A stretch of DNA of 64,000 bases from Burhinus oedicnemus (GCA_008921705.1 VFFE01007190.1:124558-188557); one strand, 5' to 3'; shown: positions 1 through 13,383, numbered from the stretch's first letter. Numbers and translations are program-made. The notes: generated by a model from the sequence alone, not told the origin.

Positions 1-555
1 CAATGTCTGGAGCTTAATAATGAAAAGAGGTTAAATGTATACTACTGTAAATAATTAATACACAATTTGTCTTACAAAGTCCAGAGGAACTGTCATAATC
101 CTTATTCCTCCGGCCTTGTAATTGCATTAAAAAAACTGTACCTATTGCAATCAAGAGTCAGAATTTACTCGCAAAAGTGAAATACATTAATCTTGCTGAT
201 GTCTTACTCATGACTGCTAGAGCACAGATCATGCAGTGGCTCTCTGGGACCCATACCCACCAACGAACACAAGCCAGAATGACACAGCACAGGGACTACA
301 ATTGTGCAAAAAGCACATTAAAGCTTGTGATGAGGGAAGGAATCTTTTTTGTGAGGAATCAGTGGTATATTAGCGCTGCACAAGAGACAAAATGGATGGC
401 ATCACTGACAAGATAGAGTGAAAAAAACTGTGAAACAAGTCCAGACTTTTGTCAGATCCTTACTCTCAGTTCACCATTTTAAGTATTTTTGACAGTATAG
501 TGCTAAGCATCAATTTGCAATAACAATGAAAATCTCCCCAAACCAATTTTTCATC
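1..555. other. Unannotated unique AT-rich sequence
   Basis: No repeat, exon or RNA gene is recognisable here. A 79-codon open frame at 177-416 has no recognisable domain and is of a length expected by chance. Confidence 0.5.
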
Positions 556-591
556 TTTTGTTTGTTTGGTTGTTTTGTTTTGTTTTGTTTG
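556..591. repeat. T/G-rich simple repeat, (TTTTG)n-like
   Basis: Runs of three to four T alternate with single or double G, including three successive TTTTG units. It is an imperfect low-complexity tract lying about 30 bases before the LTR fragment at 620. Confidence 0.75.
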
Positions 592-619
592 TTCCATTAG
601 CTTATGGATAGCTGTATTG

Positions 620-838
620 TGTGTTGGCTGCAGGGGTGGACTTTGTAAGGAGAGGCCAGGGCTGCCCCATGCTGGACAAAGCTGGTTCCAGCCGGCTCCA
701 ACCGAACCGCAGGGCAGGGCTGAGCCCCACAGCCAAAGTGGTGGAACCTCAAGGAAAACTTATTTAAGAAAGGGCAAAATGTTGCCCAGGAGTGTGAGGA
801 GTGAGGAAAAAAGTATAAGAAACAGCTTTGCAGTAGGA
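620..838 (+). mobile_element. 5' fragment of an ERVL-like avian LTR
   Basis: The segment opens with TGTGTTGG, the same terminus as the solo LTR at 35558-36408 read on the opposite strand. It continues with the GCTGCAGGGGTGG motif and an AGCCGGCTCCAA block. The TATA-like core TATTTAAGAAAGGGCAAAA (from about 757) is shared nearly base for base with the reverse complement of 27257-27278. It then runs through a GAGTGAG/GAAACAGCTTTGCAG-like stretch and loses similarity at about 838. The 3' two thirds of the LTR, including the tandem modules and polyadenylation region, are missing. It lies in the opposite orientation to the two full solo LTRs. Family assignment (avian ERV class III) is from recalled LTR structure, not a database search. 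Confidence 0.7.
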
Positions 839-3800
839 AAGTCTTTCTCTGTTGAGTATCCAGGTCATGTGGACATTTTTCAACTATTGGATGGGCTCAT
901 CTATTCCCTCTATGAGAGCACCTCCCAGAGGTTTGACTCCCTCCTCTAGGAAAGGAAATGTCTATGGACATATGAAGAGAGCTGGTGTTCTATACGGATG
1001 CTGTTCATGTGGGGCCTGGTCTAGGCTCCTGGATTTTGTTGTTTTCTCTCAAGTTTTCATTGTCAAAATTGCCTTCATGCTGCATTCACTCTTGCTCAGG
1101 AAACCAACCCTTATTTTTCAACACTTTTTCTTGCAACTGCTGCCCTGTAAGATACAGTGCTTCCATTCCTGTATTCATCTGAAAGAGGTTTCTGAAGTGC
1201 ACCTGGGAGAGGAATCATGATATATGGGACCAGAACTGAGTCTTTATCACTAAGGCCTTACCACTCTATTCCTGAATGGAGACATTTGTTCTTTTCTTTG
1301 CCTTTCCTCATCTCAGTACCATGGACTGCTGTAGTGACATGGGTCACCACATTCTGGGAAGGAACACTGTTCCAATATTTCATGATGTTTTGACCAAAAT
1401 GCTCCAAACTACAAAATGTCATACAACACTTATGTAAATATGACCTAGCACAACTTCCCTTAGTTGAAAAATGATGCTGACAGACTGTCCCCTTTCCTAG
1501 GAATGCCTCTGTCTGCCTAGAGTTCTCAGAGAGCTCTGAGCCGCTCTCATTCCTGTAGATAATTCTCCCAAGACTTGTTAAGTGACAGCTTTTGAAGCTG
1601 CTCCCATCGGAATAAACTCCAAAGGTAAGATCTCCAACTCTTTTTAGTCCTAGATTAAAAAAAATCCCTTTATGGAGAAGACAGAGTAGACAAATGTAAT
1701 TTATTGTCATCTGTACAAGAGTAAGTATAATAAATTCTGTGTGTTGCGTAGGGACGTAAGGCTAATTGTTTTTTCTGGACAAAATTCTCCAAATTTATGA
1801 AAAAAATATATAAATCATACTTGCCACTCTTTCTCTTCTCTTTCTATAGGAAACTTAAAAAGTTTCTGGTATTACACAAAATATTCTTTCAGAAGGAAAT
1901 CATAGATATGGTGGTTTCTGTCTTGCATACCTGTACATCAAGAGGTGTAAATATAATGGATTTTAAATACATAAGCCTTTCTAGATACTACAGCACATAC
2001 TTGATGGACAAGTCTGTGGATTCATACCTCTGTTGGACACAACAGCAATACATGTAGTAGCTTTCACAGCTGTGACATAGCTATATATTTGTCTGATGCC
2101 ACAAAAAATATCTGTCCTCTAGCCATGTCCTTGTCCTTGCCAGCTGACTTTACCATGGATATAGAGGCCTGCAAAGCAAATCAATCAGACCTTAAGGCAA
2201 GACAGCAAGAAGAAAAGTAGGAAAATTTTGTGACTAGCATCCACAGAACTACCTAAAAGAAAAAGGAAAGGAAAGAGTCTCTCAGAGAACCTTTTACTGT
2301 AGAATTCAAGTTAAATATAATGCTCTAGATTTCCTTAATATTAACATTGGCCACAATGACAAATACACTAAATGAGATTCTTCTCTTATTTACCCAAATG
2401 GAGATTCTTTGACTGAAGTGGCATAGATGTAACTGAGGACAAATTTTTGTACAATAAATCCTGAAGATTTTACTGCTGTAAAATAAAAAGTCATATATAA
2501 AGAATTCTCAGAACATGGTAACATACTATGTTGTAAATGAATAGGAAAGGTTAAAAATGACCTGGTATATAGTGATTATAGAGAAGTACTTGTCTTTCAG
2601 TGAAAGTGAACAACAATTTATTGTTCCCTGGATACTCACATATAATGAAATTAGACAGAAAAGAGCAGCAATTTAAATTTAAATATAATATTTGAATAGA
2701 AGTTTGTTATGAACACATCTGTAGTCATAAATGTAGCCTTTCTAACTGTTCAATACAAGGATTCTGCAAATACTGATCTATACATAATAGTTGCAGTAAT
2801 ATATTTTTAATTTGTTTCTTTAATTGTCCATAAGATATATTTGACACTTTCTTTACAATTTTTTTAATCTTTGTCTTCACAGGGGTTGTGTTTTTTAAGG
2901 TCTGAAATCACAGGGACAGGCCCTGAGGCTAGAGTTTCCAGAGCCAGCATGAAGAAGGTTCAATAATGAAAATGCATCACGCCTATTCTACATGCACCAC
3001 ACAGCTGAGCTGAGCGTGCATCAAAAAATTCTTCATCATTCTCACTGCAGTTGTTTCGGTGCTCTATCTTTCTCTTAGTAATACCCTGCAATGGGCTTGC
3101 ATGACATCTTTTCCGCTTGGTTTAAATTTCTTTTACCCTGATCAGCCTTTGACAAATCCATAGCAAAATCACTGGGGAGTTTTCCTCAACACTGCTTTAT
3201 GAAAACCTTTGTGCTCACCTCATTTTAATAGTCTGTGAGTTTAAATGATAACCCCTTCCTTAGGATGGAAGGACATGTCCTGTGTCCCCCTGCTTTCATA
3301 CTTCTGCTTTCATACAGTGCACAATCTATAGCTCCAGGGTGTGATCCCATGAGCTCATTCATGCCTTGGGCAGAACCAGTTTCGTGAACTTAGTGTCTAG
3401 CTTAGAGAGTTAATCTGACAAGGCTCCCTACAGTAATAGTGAAGAGAGGTTAGTTCCTCCAGAGCAACTGAGCTAGACTTAGACTACTGACCTGATTTTT
3501 CCTCAGGAGAAGTTCATTTTCAACTGCAAGAGAATCATTACAGTATTTACCGTGAGTTACTTCATTACATATTTAGAGTTACCATAGCACTTACCTATAG
3601 TCTGAACATATTGAATTTCTGAAGAAGTAAAATCACTGAGAGAGAGCAATGAATATGCAGGTTTTCATGGCTTCCTTTCCCTAATAACATGCTAAAATAT
3701 CTTTAAATAAACACTTAGAGAAAATGTGCTTTACAACATATTTATCCAGAATGGATAAGGTCAGAAGGTCTCCTTTAAGCCTTTTTTTTCCCATGTATTC

Positions 3801-5815
3801 AGGTAGTTTATTTCTTAGAAGCTATGGGATAACACAGAAGGATTCTTTTTGCTGCAACTAAAGAGAAAAAACAAAAGATGTTGAGAAAGTGACGGGGAAA
3901 ACAGAGGTTAGACAGTGAAGATTCAGGATATGGGGAGCAAGGAAAGAGAAGGAAATAGAGCAGATGGGAGTGAGAGTTTAAACAATGAACAGAACCAGAC
4001 AGTATGACTAACTTGTTCCGTAAGGACAAAGCACTTATTATAGCTCAATTGCATATTGGTTTGGTTAACAAGCTTTATCCCTGTAAGAAATTTCTACAAT
4101 TTTCCTAGGGCTGTTATTGATCACAGCTAAGGAAAGTGTCACCTTCTTGAAATATGGTCTGCATGCTGGGAATATTTAAACTAAAATTTAAAATTTAAGA
4201 AGACCCTTGTTATTGATAAAATAATAGGCTCAGAAAATGCGCTACTGTAAGTGAAACAGAAATAGCTGTAAATAAAAAGAAGCACAGATGGCTGTGCTGG
4301 AGATGGGGATGTCTACAAGATTCCCCTCACAGGGTTTTCTGTGAATCAGTCTGTCACAAGGATGGGGAAGTTGCATTTTTTCTCTATCACACTTTTCTCA
4401 ACATCTCCATCCTTTCCCAGAAATAAATGACCAAGCTTTTGATCAATAGATCTACAGGTTTAGCAAGTCTGTCAGGAGTCATACGCTTTTCATACTCATT
4501 CATTGTGAATGCCCTTATCTCAATGGTAAAGAATTTGTTGGAGTTAGATAGTTAGGATGTGCTTTTGCTATAATTCTTACATGGAGTGGTGAGAAGGAAC
4601 ATTAGCAGAAAGGGTGTGTATATGCAAAACTTCTGCAAGTTTAGGTTTAAGCCCAAATACATTGATTCAAACATAAGAATTTCCAAACTATTTAAAAAGC
4701 AAATTAAGATTAAAGGAAAATCCAGTTTTTACCATGCTTGAATTCTTACTAGAAATATAGATTATCTGTGTCCCTGTGACTCTTGTTATGAAGGAAAAAG
4801 AAACTGTCAGAATCACTTGGGGGATAATAGGGAGTGTCCCTTTGAGTGTGGGGGACTCTTTGACATTACAAGTCAGATCTTGTATCTCTTTCTACCCCAC
4901 AACATTGAGAAAAAGTTCACATCGGGGCCATGGATTGCCAGGCAATAGATAGGGCCAGAGAGAACAGCAGTCTGTTGGGACCCTTCCATATGGTTCGCTC
5001 AAAAGTCTGCCATCAAAAACAAAGGTAAAACTAATTAACTGTACTTGACTCTGGAATGGTCTAGAAGAGGACAAAGATGATTTTTTTTTAATTTCCATGA
5101 AGGTTATTATTTTTCTTTTTGTCACAATCATTTATTCTTTGTTTTCTGTTGATTATTGGTGTGACTAGATCAATGGATTTTCTTTTATTACAAGTTGGAT
5201 TATTAATATATTTAAATCTTCAATATGAAAGTAGTGCTGATGGGATAAAATCTCTTTCCAGGAACTTTCTAACTGTTGAACACAAATAAAACTCGAGGCA
5301 AAAGTAGCTTTAAATGAACAGTGTGTGGGGGGGTATCTTTAAGAAAAGCATTTTCAGTTCTATGTCTTGATTTATAGCCTTTTGGGAAGACAATTTGCCT
5401 CTTTAAGGTAAGTATATAGAGAGAAATTTGCTACAGGACATATTTCTGTACTGTTATATAGTGAATCCCCATTTGTAAAATAAGTATTTACAGTGATTGT
5501 CTACCTCAGTCACTGTGACTCTGAATACAACATTCATTCTTCTAGATTGTGTTTCTCAACCTGCAAAAAGCTAAGATACTGAGAAATGTTTCACAGAAGT
5601 TAGTGACGAGTCTGACAAACTGTAAAAATAAGTACACACCCAAATCCACAAAACTGATTTCTGCTTGTCTAAGAGTTTGTAACCAGGTGAGAGAAAACCC
5701 AGTTAATGAGCGTGAAGGGTCACAGTTAAAGTTTCTGCAGAAACTTCTGTTCTCAGTTTCCTTTGGGTTTAAGTTGTCCTAATCTGGTTGTGGTAAGGCT
5801 GGAAAGAATATAAAC
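839..5815. other. Unannotated unique sequence, about 5 kb
   Basis: The sequence is AT-rich with no recognisable gene or interspersed repeat. A 150-codon minus-strand open frame at 1258-1710 was examined: it shows no known domain, and roughly one frame of this length would not be surprising in a window of this size and composition. A consensus-like donor, AAG|GTAAGTAT, sits near 5407, but no convincing upstream exon was found. Confidence 0.5.
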
Positions 5816-5864
5816 AAAAAAAAAAAAAAAAAAAAAAAAAAAAANNNNNNNNNNNNNNNNNNNN
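5816..5864. other. Poly-A run ending in a 20-base assembly gap
   Basis: About 29 A residues (5816-5844) run directly into 20 N (5845-5864). The true length and content between the A run and the sequence resuming with CCTCACC are unknown. Any feature crossing this point would be interrupted in this assembly. Confidence 0.98.
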
Positions 5865-8800
5865 CCTCACCACAGTTCATGAAGAGAGATAGGTGCCTTT
5901 CTAATCTCTTAGATGCCTTTCATATTGGGAAATGTTCTCTGCAGAAGCTGTGAGAAAACTGGTTATGCATGCACAGATATATACATGCATGTATCTAGAC
6001 AAAGAAAGAGAGGGAGAGAGACAGAGATATTTTTATACATACACGCATTCACATGCGCTAACAGAGTAGACTATAAATTGACATATACATCCTAACATTC
6101 TTTCCAACCTGACACTGCCACCTTAAAAGCCACGAATACTGGGAGGCTTGCTGCAGTAGTGTATAAAGGGAAGTCGACTTTGATATTTCACATCGGTGTG
6201 ATGCCTTGAATTGTGTGGACCAGACTCTCCCTCTGGGTGTCCTTGTTCTACTGTTTCTTTCCCCTCAGCTGTCTTTCTTCCTCTTGTACATCTACCGGTC
6301 CCCTTCCTCCAGGTGCCTTTTTCTTTTATCTTGAACCTTCTAAAGCACAACAAGACAAACTGTGTTGTTACTCAGTTTGACATTGCTCGCTATATCATGC
6401 ACTCCCTTTCCACTGTTGAATCAACACCACAGTATAAAACTTTTTGGGGGATAGAACTACAGCACTGAAGTTATGAGAAGCTGACAATGTATTACCCATT
6501 TGCAGAGTTAATGAACATGTCTAAAGGGGTTTCCTCCCCCATGAAAATCCATCTTTCATCCAACTCGAGCTGCGCAGGACAGTGCTTATTGCCAGGATGC
6601 ATAACTTAGGGAGGGCTGTACAGCTCTACCAATGTAGACTGGAACTGTATCAGCCTGTTGTTAACAGCTCCCATGGTTCATGAGTCAGCCTCATCATACC
6701 ATGAAATCTTCCAGAAATAAAAGCACTGAAGTATCTCAAAAAAATTTTAAGACTTGGCAATGCTGCAGAAAGCGGTGTAATAGGTATGTATGAGTGCTTG
6801 CATATGTGTTGCACTGACACAAGTGAAAATGTTTTTTGTTAGTCTCTAACAGCCTGAGAATGTCTTTGTGGTTAATACCGTAGTCTGTGGTAAGTAGGTA
6901 TACAAACATGCTTCAAGTGCTATTTGTATGTTAAATTCAGTCTTAGAAGCTTGACTAAAATAGTATACGTTCTTAAAATCATTGTTAAACAGAGGTTTCT
7001 GAATTGAGAATGGGTAGTATTTTGCATTGTCCCACTGAAAACATTATACTGAACTTACTTTTCCTTCCATGCAAGTCTAATATGAGGGTCAGAATTTTTT
7101 CTTCTGCTGGGAATTATATTAATAAGATTTCATGTTGAAATGATATTAAATTTGTTAGTATAATGATATGATCTTAGTTCCACAGTGCCCTCTGCAACCT
7201 CTCTGCTCAAATTTCTATTTCTTCAGTCTTGTGATGCTACTGAGATATCTATAAACTGTTGCATTTTTATCACATTGAGTGTTTTGGACACTGACCTTCT
7301 CATACAGCTTTATGGACAGACAAAGATTCCACCACTTTATGTGAAACTAGAATGTTTTGTGTCTAAGAAAGGTAATACTTTACTAGCTGATGAAATGCTG
7401 CTCTTAGAACCGTCTTCCATGTAGGGCTGCAAATCTTTGTGTCTCTGACCATAGCACTTGCTAGTATCCAAATAAAATCATCCCAATGATTTAGCAAGAA
7501 GAGGTTTCCCAAATATACATAAGTTCAGTAAAAGCACAGGTATCCTTTTGCTTTGTGTAAAAAAAAAAAAAAACAAACCCCAAACCAACTCACATAATAC
7601 TCAAAGCAAGGAGAAAATGCCCTTTGCATTCAGAATATGAATGCTATCATTCAAAACACACTGAAACTAAAATCGTTAACCCCTGGGGAAACTGGTTGAA
7701 TGCACAAAGACTACTTGGCATAGCAGCTGGATACATGAAGCATGAAAACATGACATGGTATTAATTAGAGGGACAACACCAACTAGACAAAACCACAACA
7801 ATGGTCTTGAATTACTGATTTGTCATCTTGTGTCTATTACTTTTAATTAGCATTACAGAATGTTCAGGATTTCTTGTTACATTTTTTCTCTTAATTATGT
7901 AAAAAAGAATGCAAGATATGCTTAAAAGCATTTGCTTTGCAAAATAGAAGACTGTCGGTGCTCTAGCTCTGATATTCATGCCCCTAGGAACACACTAGTG
8001 CTGGATTTAGGCACTATTTGTTGACACAGATTGTAAACTACTATATTATTGTTGCAGACTATTTGATGTGTAACGTATTTTTCTTGGAGGTGGTGAGCCA
8101 GATATCATGCAATATTAATATTTTCACATACAGGAAACCCATGTAAACTGGGTGAGAAATACCAAACACAGAAACACAGAAGCCAGAGCTTTTATTAAAC
8201 TTATTTATATGTAAAAAAATCTTCCTGTACATGGCAGAAAGCATTAGTGCCTTTTGAATAAACATCTGTAGCAACTTTTATATATATATATAATAGTGAT
8301 GATAATGTTAATAATCATCAGCATTACCAATAGCTTTCATAAAGCATGACCTTAACCCTGGTACTTCCTCATAAAACAAATAGTAAAAAAAAATTCAAAA
8401 TACTATAATAAACAATAAAAATCTATTATAAAAACACCCTTATAAAGCACCCTAAATGGATAAAAGGGACACATTAATAAAAGAAATGGGATAGAATAAA
8501 AGCAGTAAGCATTTAGATAAACAGAAGCAGTTCTAGAAGTATTTATTACGAAAAGAACAGAAAAGATAGGGTAAATAAACCTAGATGAATGTCAGAGGAG
8601 AATGGGTCAATCACAAAAAGTATCTAATTGCCTTCTCAGCTGAAGTACACCAATGAAGTCGTAAGAAACAATTAGTAACTGCACATAGATAGTCATCAAG
8701 AGAAAGTTCAAAGTAGAGTGCTCAGCAAGTACGAATGTGGAAAATACATCTTGGTTTTACAAGAGCAGATAGAATTCTGACTAATTCATTAGACAAAACA

Positions 8801-10034
8801 GTCACACTGACTGATGTTGAATGGCTGAAATATTTATGTTTTGATAAACTTTGCCTTCACTTACACAAAGATAAACCATTAAATTCAGCTGAAATTTGTC
8901 TGACAGGTCATGTCCAATAACCTCACCACGTTTTTCACCAGGAAAAGAGGAAAGCCACAACATTCTTTTCTTGTAAAGTTAAAAGTTCTCGTTCAAACAC
9001 TTTAGATGATTGGTATTCTCTTAATCTTAAATACATTGCATAATCAAATATTTATTTTAATGTATTAAGTGAGGAACATTCTCTTTGCTATGTGCTATTG
9101 CATTCAGAGAGAGCAGAAGGCCTTCCAAAGAAAAGTTGCACCATTATCTGTCTTTCAATTACAACCTGATTTAGAACATTTATTACAAACAATAGACTTC
9201 CATGTGATTCCACGTGAGGATTTGATCAACATCAGTACTAAGACTTTGAGGGAGCATCTGAAGGTCACCAGAAAAAAACCAGATACAAATCTGGTATTTG
9301 AAAATTTATTTTTCTTTGGTGTAATAGAGGATATTTCATAATCTACGGTGAGGAGAAGAACTGGAATACAAAGACTTTTGCAAATCAGGAATAAACTATA
9401 TCAGTAGGCTTGTGCTGAGAGCTTGTACAGTGCCTGCTTGCATTATTTCTGCCTTTAGCCTGTGCTGCTCTTTCTACAGAATTTTAAAGCAGGACTTTAT
9501 CTGACATTTCATCCAAAGTCCAATGTCTGTCCTTGGAAGAGTGAGCTAACTGATTCTAGAAAGCAGCAGACCACAGGGCAGCTTCTGAGTCACAGTTGAC
9601 TAGGGGATCAGTTTCTAATGTTTCCCACTCACTGCAAACAGAGTCAACCAGGCTTCACAGAAAATTCTCCAAGCAGTGCTTCTGGCCACCAGCATCCTTC
9701 TCTGAAGGTGAGAAATCAGTGACTATGAATGGTTTCCTTATTCCACTTCTATCTTTTTCTCTCCTTGACCTACAGGAACTGCTAACGTAGCTTTCAACCG
9801 TTTGTTGGATGACCTACAAAAATATTTTGAAAAATGGAAATTAGGTTATAAACTAGCTCTTATCACAGTGTGTCATGCTGGTAATTTATTACAGGATGGA
9901 ACAAGCAGTATGCTGGAATTTCTCTTTGGAAATAGCTTCAGGGTTTTCAGTCCTGTGTCGAAACTCCGGTTTTATCATTATTGGTTCTCTGGAGAATTTT
10001 TCATTTATAATTGAGAAAACTTTCCTTTCGTTCT
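5865..10034. other. Unannotated unique sequence, about 4.2 kb
   Basis: No recognisable gene is present. Minor low-complexity tracts are visible: a GA-rich stretch at about 6000-6028, a poly-A run at 7561-7573, a short (TA)n at 8280-8291 and a strongly A-rich zone at about 8375-8600. Open frames of 60-90 codons here carry no recognisable domain. Confidence 0.5.
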
Positions 10035-10101
10035 AACAACAGCAGCAGCAACAATAACAACAACAACAACAACAACAACAACAATAATAATAATAATAAT
10101 A
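10035..10101 (+). repeat. Compound trinucleotide microsatellite (CAG/CAA)n-(AAT)n
   Basis: Three CAG units are followed by CAA units with one AAT interruption, then by seven AAT units. The gradation from CAG through CAA to AAT suggests successive point changes followed by expansion. No open frame gives it a coding meaning. Confidence 0.95.
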
Positions 10102-10244
10102 CAAAGTGTAATTTAATGAAAGGAAAAATATGAGATTTATTGCTCAAAGTATTGCAATAGGACTCAAACTTAGGAACTCAAACTACAGGTCTTTATTGAT
10201 TCACTGCACTAATTTGTCTGTGGCATTGATTGAATTAATTGTTA

Positions 10245-10330
10245 TTTTGTGCCTCAGTTTGCTTATTTGTAAAACAGGAATTCTAAATCTATTTACTTCA
10301 TGGGAACTTTTTGGAAGGTTTAATTATGAG
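10245..10330 (+). repeat. MIR (CORE-SINE) relic
   Basis: The order of short motifs GCCTCAGTTT, TTATTTGTAAAAC, TTACTTCATGGG and GGTTTAATTATGAG follows the 3' half of the MIR consensus: TGCCTCAGTTT, CATCTGTAAAAT, TACCTCATAGGG, GGATTAAATGAG. It is highly diverged, as expected of an amniote-age SINE in a bird. The 5' tRNA-derived part is not clearly recognisable. Confidence 0.65.
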
Positions 10331-11784
10331 TTTTAATGGCCCTTAGGTGCATTGGATGGTAGATGTTGTGTGAGTTGCAACACACTATTGTTCCCATTTG
10401 TCTTTTTTGTCATGGGAGTTTCACTGCTTTCAAAGTCTTACAAATGTGAATTATCCTTAACAGTAACCAGACCCTTACGTTGGATGCAGTCTGAGGAAAT
10501 ATACTGTAACAGTTGTTTCCAAGAGCTATATTTTATGTCACTGGATAGATTTAGATCTAGAAAACTGGAATAAACCCAAAAGTTTTCTTCATAACAGAAT
10601 AAGAATGGTGAATATTGTATTTTATTTCTGCAGGTGTGAGAAACTGACTAATAATTTAGCATTCTGTGGCATAGCCATATACTCATAGAAATGGAAGAAT
10701 GTAATTTATGATATTCAGCTCAAGATAAAGTATCATCTAGATATGTCATTGAGGTAATTTTTACAAAATGGTTTTATGTTAAATATTCTAAAGGCCAAAG
10801 CCATTAAATCTGTAATCTTAATTATCTTGTCCAGCACTGGTGTAGATCTTTTCCGAGATCATTAACTAATGTTTATAATGCACTATTGAATATTATAAAC
10901 AGTTTTCTTTTTCAAGGGATGACTCATTTTCCCTCCTTTTTCATGAATGAATCATCTAGCAAATCCTATGTATTTGTTCATCAGGAGACACAGTAAATGG
11001 GCATATGGGTGCAGTCAGTTGCCTCTGTAACATTAGAAAAATCTAGCAATCCTAACAAATCATTTTCATGTGTTGCAGGTGCTGTCTATTAGAAAGAAAG
11101 ACGTACTTGGATATTCTTTAATTAAAGCTTCAATTTCTTTAGTTATTATTCTGAAAAGAACTGAATTAGAAATTCTACTACTGAGTGTCCTATGAAGTCA
11201 GAAAATATTGATGGTCACTAGGCCAGTGCTACCAATATCTGTACCTGCACACCTGTGATACGTGTCGTGTGTTGTTGTAAGTCAAACTTCACAGTTTACA
11301 AGGCTCAAAGCTTCCTCCTCATCACAGAACAGCTTCTTTAAGTAATCCTTTTCTTCTCTTTCTGCTTAATCTTCTTTCTTTCGCTTGTTGAGTCTGTCTT
11401 GCTTTGCACATTATGAGCTATTTCAATAGACTGAAATGACCTCAGTGAGAATAAGCTTAAATTGGATAAACACTTCCATAGACAGCAACATTCTCAATTT
11501 TGCGTCCATCTTCTGAAGATGAAATTGATATTGTTACACCACCTTGTTCATGGATAATGCAAGGCCAAAAATAAGCAAGTTTGCAAATGTAGTAGTGTTA
11601 TATATAATATCCCTTTACAAAAGGGTATTATATTGCTGGAAATTCATACTGTCAAAAAAAGCTAGGAGTAAATGGCTTATAATAATTCACGGTTAGCATA
11701 AAAAACATTTTTACGTTTGGGGCTTGTTAACACCTAAGTTTTGGTACATCAGTGTGGTTTCCATATTGGTTTCTAATTCATGAA
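10331..11784. other. Unannotated unique sequence
   Basis: About 1.45 kb of AT-rich DNA between the MIR relic and the CR1. I see no gene, RNA or repeat that I can support. Confidence 0.5.
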
Positions 11785-11921
11785 ATCATAGAATCATAGA
11801 ATATCTCAAGTTAAAATGGACCCATAAGGATCATTGAGTCCAACTCCCTGTTCTTCACAGTACTATCTAAAACTAAATCATATGGCTAAGTCCTCACAGG
11901 AGTACCTATAACTAAATCATA

Positions 11922-12203
11922 TCACTGAGTGTCATCCAGATGCTCCTTGAACTCTGACAGGGTTGGTGCCATGACCACTTCCCTGGGGAGCCTGTCCCAG
12001 TGACTGACCACCCTCTCAGTGAAGAACCTTTTCCTAATGTCCAGTCCGAACTTCCCCTGGCGCAGCTTCATTCCATTTCCTCTTGTCCTGTGTCTGGTTA
12101 CTAGAGAGAGGGGATCAGCACTACCCCCTCTGCTGCCCCTCTTGAGGAAGTTGTAGACTGAGATGAGGTCACCCCTCAACCTTCTCTTCTCCAAGCTGAA
12201 CAA
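11922..12203 (-). pseudogene. CR1 ORF2 C-terminal fragment
   Basis: The segment starts [20 protein letters not shown] and ends near the CR1 ORF2 terminus with [18 protein letters not shown], followed by FKEHLDD. Both are signature blocks of the CR1 C-terminus. The Arg-rich middle ([25 protein letters not shown]) is also typical. It is frame-shifted relative to the fragment at 12226-12612. Confidence 0.88.
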
Positions 12204-12225
12204 ATCAAATCATCTCAGCTGCTCC

Positions 12226-12612
12226 TCATAAGTCTTGCCCTCGAGACCTTTCACCATCTTGGTCGCCCTCCTCTGGACACACTGACAGTTTGATGTCCTC
12301 CTTACATAGAGGCACCCAAAACTGAAACTGCACACAGTACTTGAAGTGAGGCTGCACCAGTGCAGTGTAGAGTAGGACAATCACCTCCTTTGAGCGGCTA
12401 GCTATGCTGTTCTTGATGCACCCCAGGACACAGTTGGCCCTTTTGGCTGCCAAGGCACACTTTTGACTGATACGCAACTTGCCATCAACCCAAACCCCCA
12501 GATCTTTTTCTACGGCATTGCTCTCCAGCCTCATGTCCCCCAGTTTGTATGCATAACCAGGATTACCCTGTCCCAGCTGCAGAATCTGACACTTGCTTTT
12601 GTTAAATTTCAT
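12226..12612 (-). pseudogene. CR1 ORF2 fragment (connection/thumb region)
   Basis: It begins MKFNKSKCQILQLGQGNPGY, matching the [15 protein letters not shown] block that follows the RT active site in CR1. It continues through EKDLGVWVDGKLRISQKCALAAKRAN and SIASRSKEVIVLLYTALVQPH, the usual CR1 order. It is separated from the palm fragment by a degenerate stretch and is in a different frame from the C-terminal piece. It is a decayed part of the element at 11785-13597, not an independent gene. Confidence 0.88.
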
Positions 12613-12864
12613 ACAGTTGGTGATTGCACAGCTCTCTAGTCTATCCAGCTCTCTCTGTAAGGCCTTTCTACCCTCAAGGGAGTCTATAGCTTCTCCTAAT
12701 TTGGCATCATGAAAAAGTATATTTGATTCCTGTGTCTAGATCATTTATAATATATCATTAAAGAGCACTGGCCCTAAAATTGAGCCCTGGGGAATCCCAC
12801 TGATGACTGGCAACCAGCCTAACGTAATCCCCTTTACTCTAACTCTTTGAGTAGGATTGATCAG

Positions 12865-13383
12865 TCAATTGTTCACCCAATGTATTATGGACTTGTCTAG
12901 CTGTATGCTGGACATTTTATCCAGAAGGATGCTATGAGACACAGCATAAAAAGCTTTGCTAAAATCCAAAACCACCACATCTACTGGCTTGCCTTGGTCA
13001 GCTAGATGGGTGACCTTGCTATAAAAGGAAATTAAGTTGATTAAGCAGAACTTTCCCCTTGTGAACCTGTGCTGGCTATGGCCAATGACTGCATTGGCTC
13101 TCAAATGTTTTTCAGTAACTCCCAGAAAAACTTTCTCCATGATTTTACCAGGCACTGAAGTGAGACTGACAGGCCTGTAGTTACCAGACTCTTCCTTCTT
13201 ACCCTTCTTGAAAACTGGGACAACCTTTGCCAGCTTCCAGTGGACTAGGACCTCTCCAGGCTCCCAAGACTGTTGAAAAATAATGGACAGAGGTCCTACG
13301 ATAACATTGGCCAGTCCTTTCAGTACCCTGGGGTGGAACCCATTGGACTTCATAGACTTATGTGCATCCAGCTGGAGCAGCAA
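12865..13383 (-). pseudogene. CR1 ORF2 reverse transcriptase fragment (fingers/palm)
   Basis: The translated segment contains GNYRPVSLTS, the conserved NYRP(I/V)SLTS block of CR1/L2-type reverse transcriptases. About 80 residues later comes VVVLDFSKAFYAVSHSILL, which is RT motif A. The catalytic Asp of LDFSKAF is kept, but the following Asp of the usual SKAFD is Tyr. A further relic of the upstream part (SKRKIRHNIGPL) lies in another frame at about 13429-13600. The segment is closed downstream by a stop at the end of the LDKMSSIQLDKSIIHWVNN stretch. The next motifs (B and C, about 12700-12860) are not open, so no enzyme can be made. Confidence 0.88.

Noticed and set aside
1258..1710. A 150-codon minus-strand open frame
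   Set aside because: No recognisable domain or splice context; a frame of this length is not exceptional for the window.
9480..9780. Possible exon between a CTTTCTACAG acceptor and a GAAG|GTGAG donor, with a further acceptor near 9777
   Set aside because: All frames carry stops across most of the interval; signals of this quality are frequent in AT-rich DNA and nothing else supports transcription.
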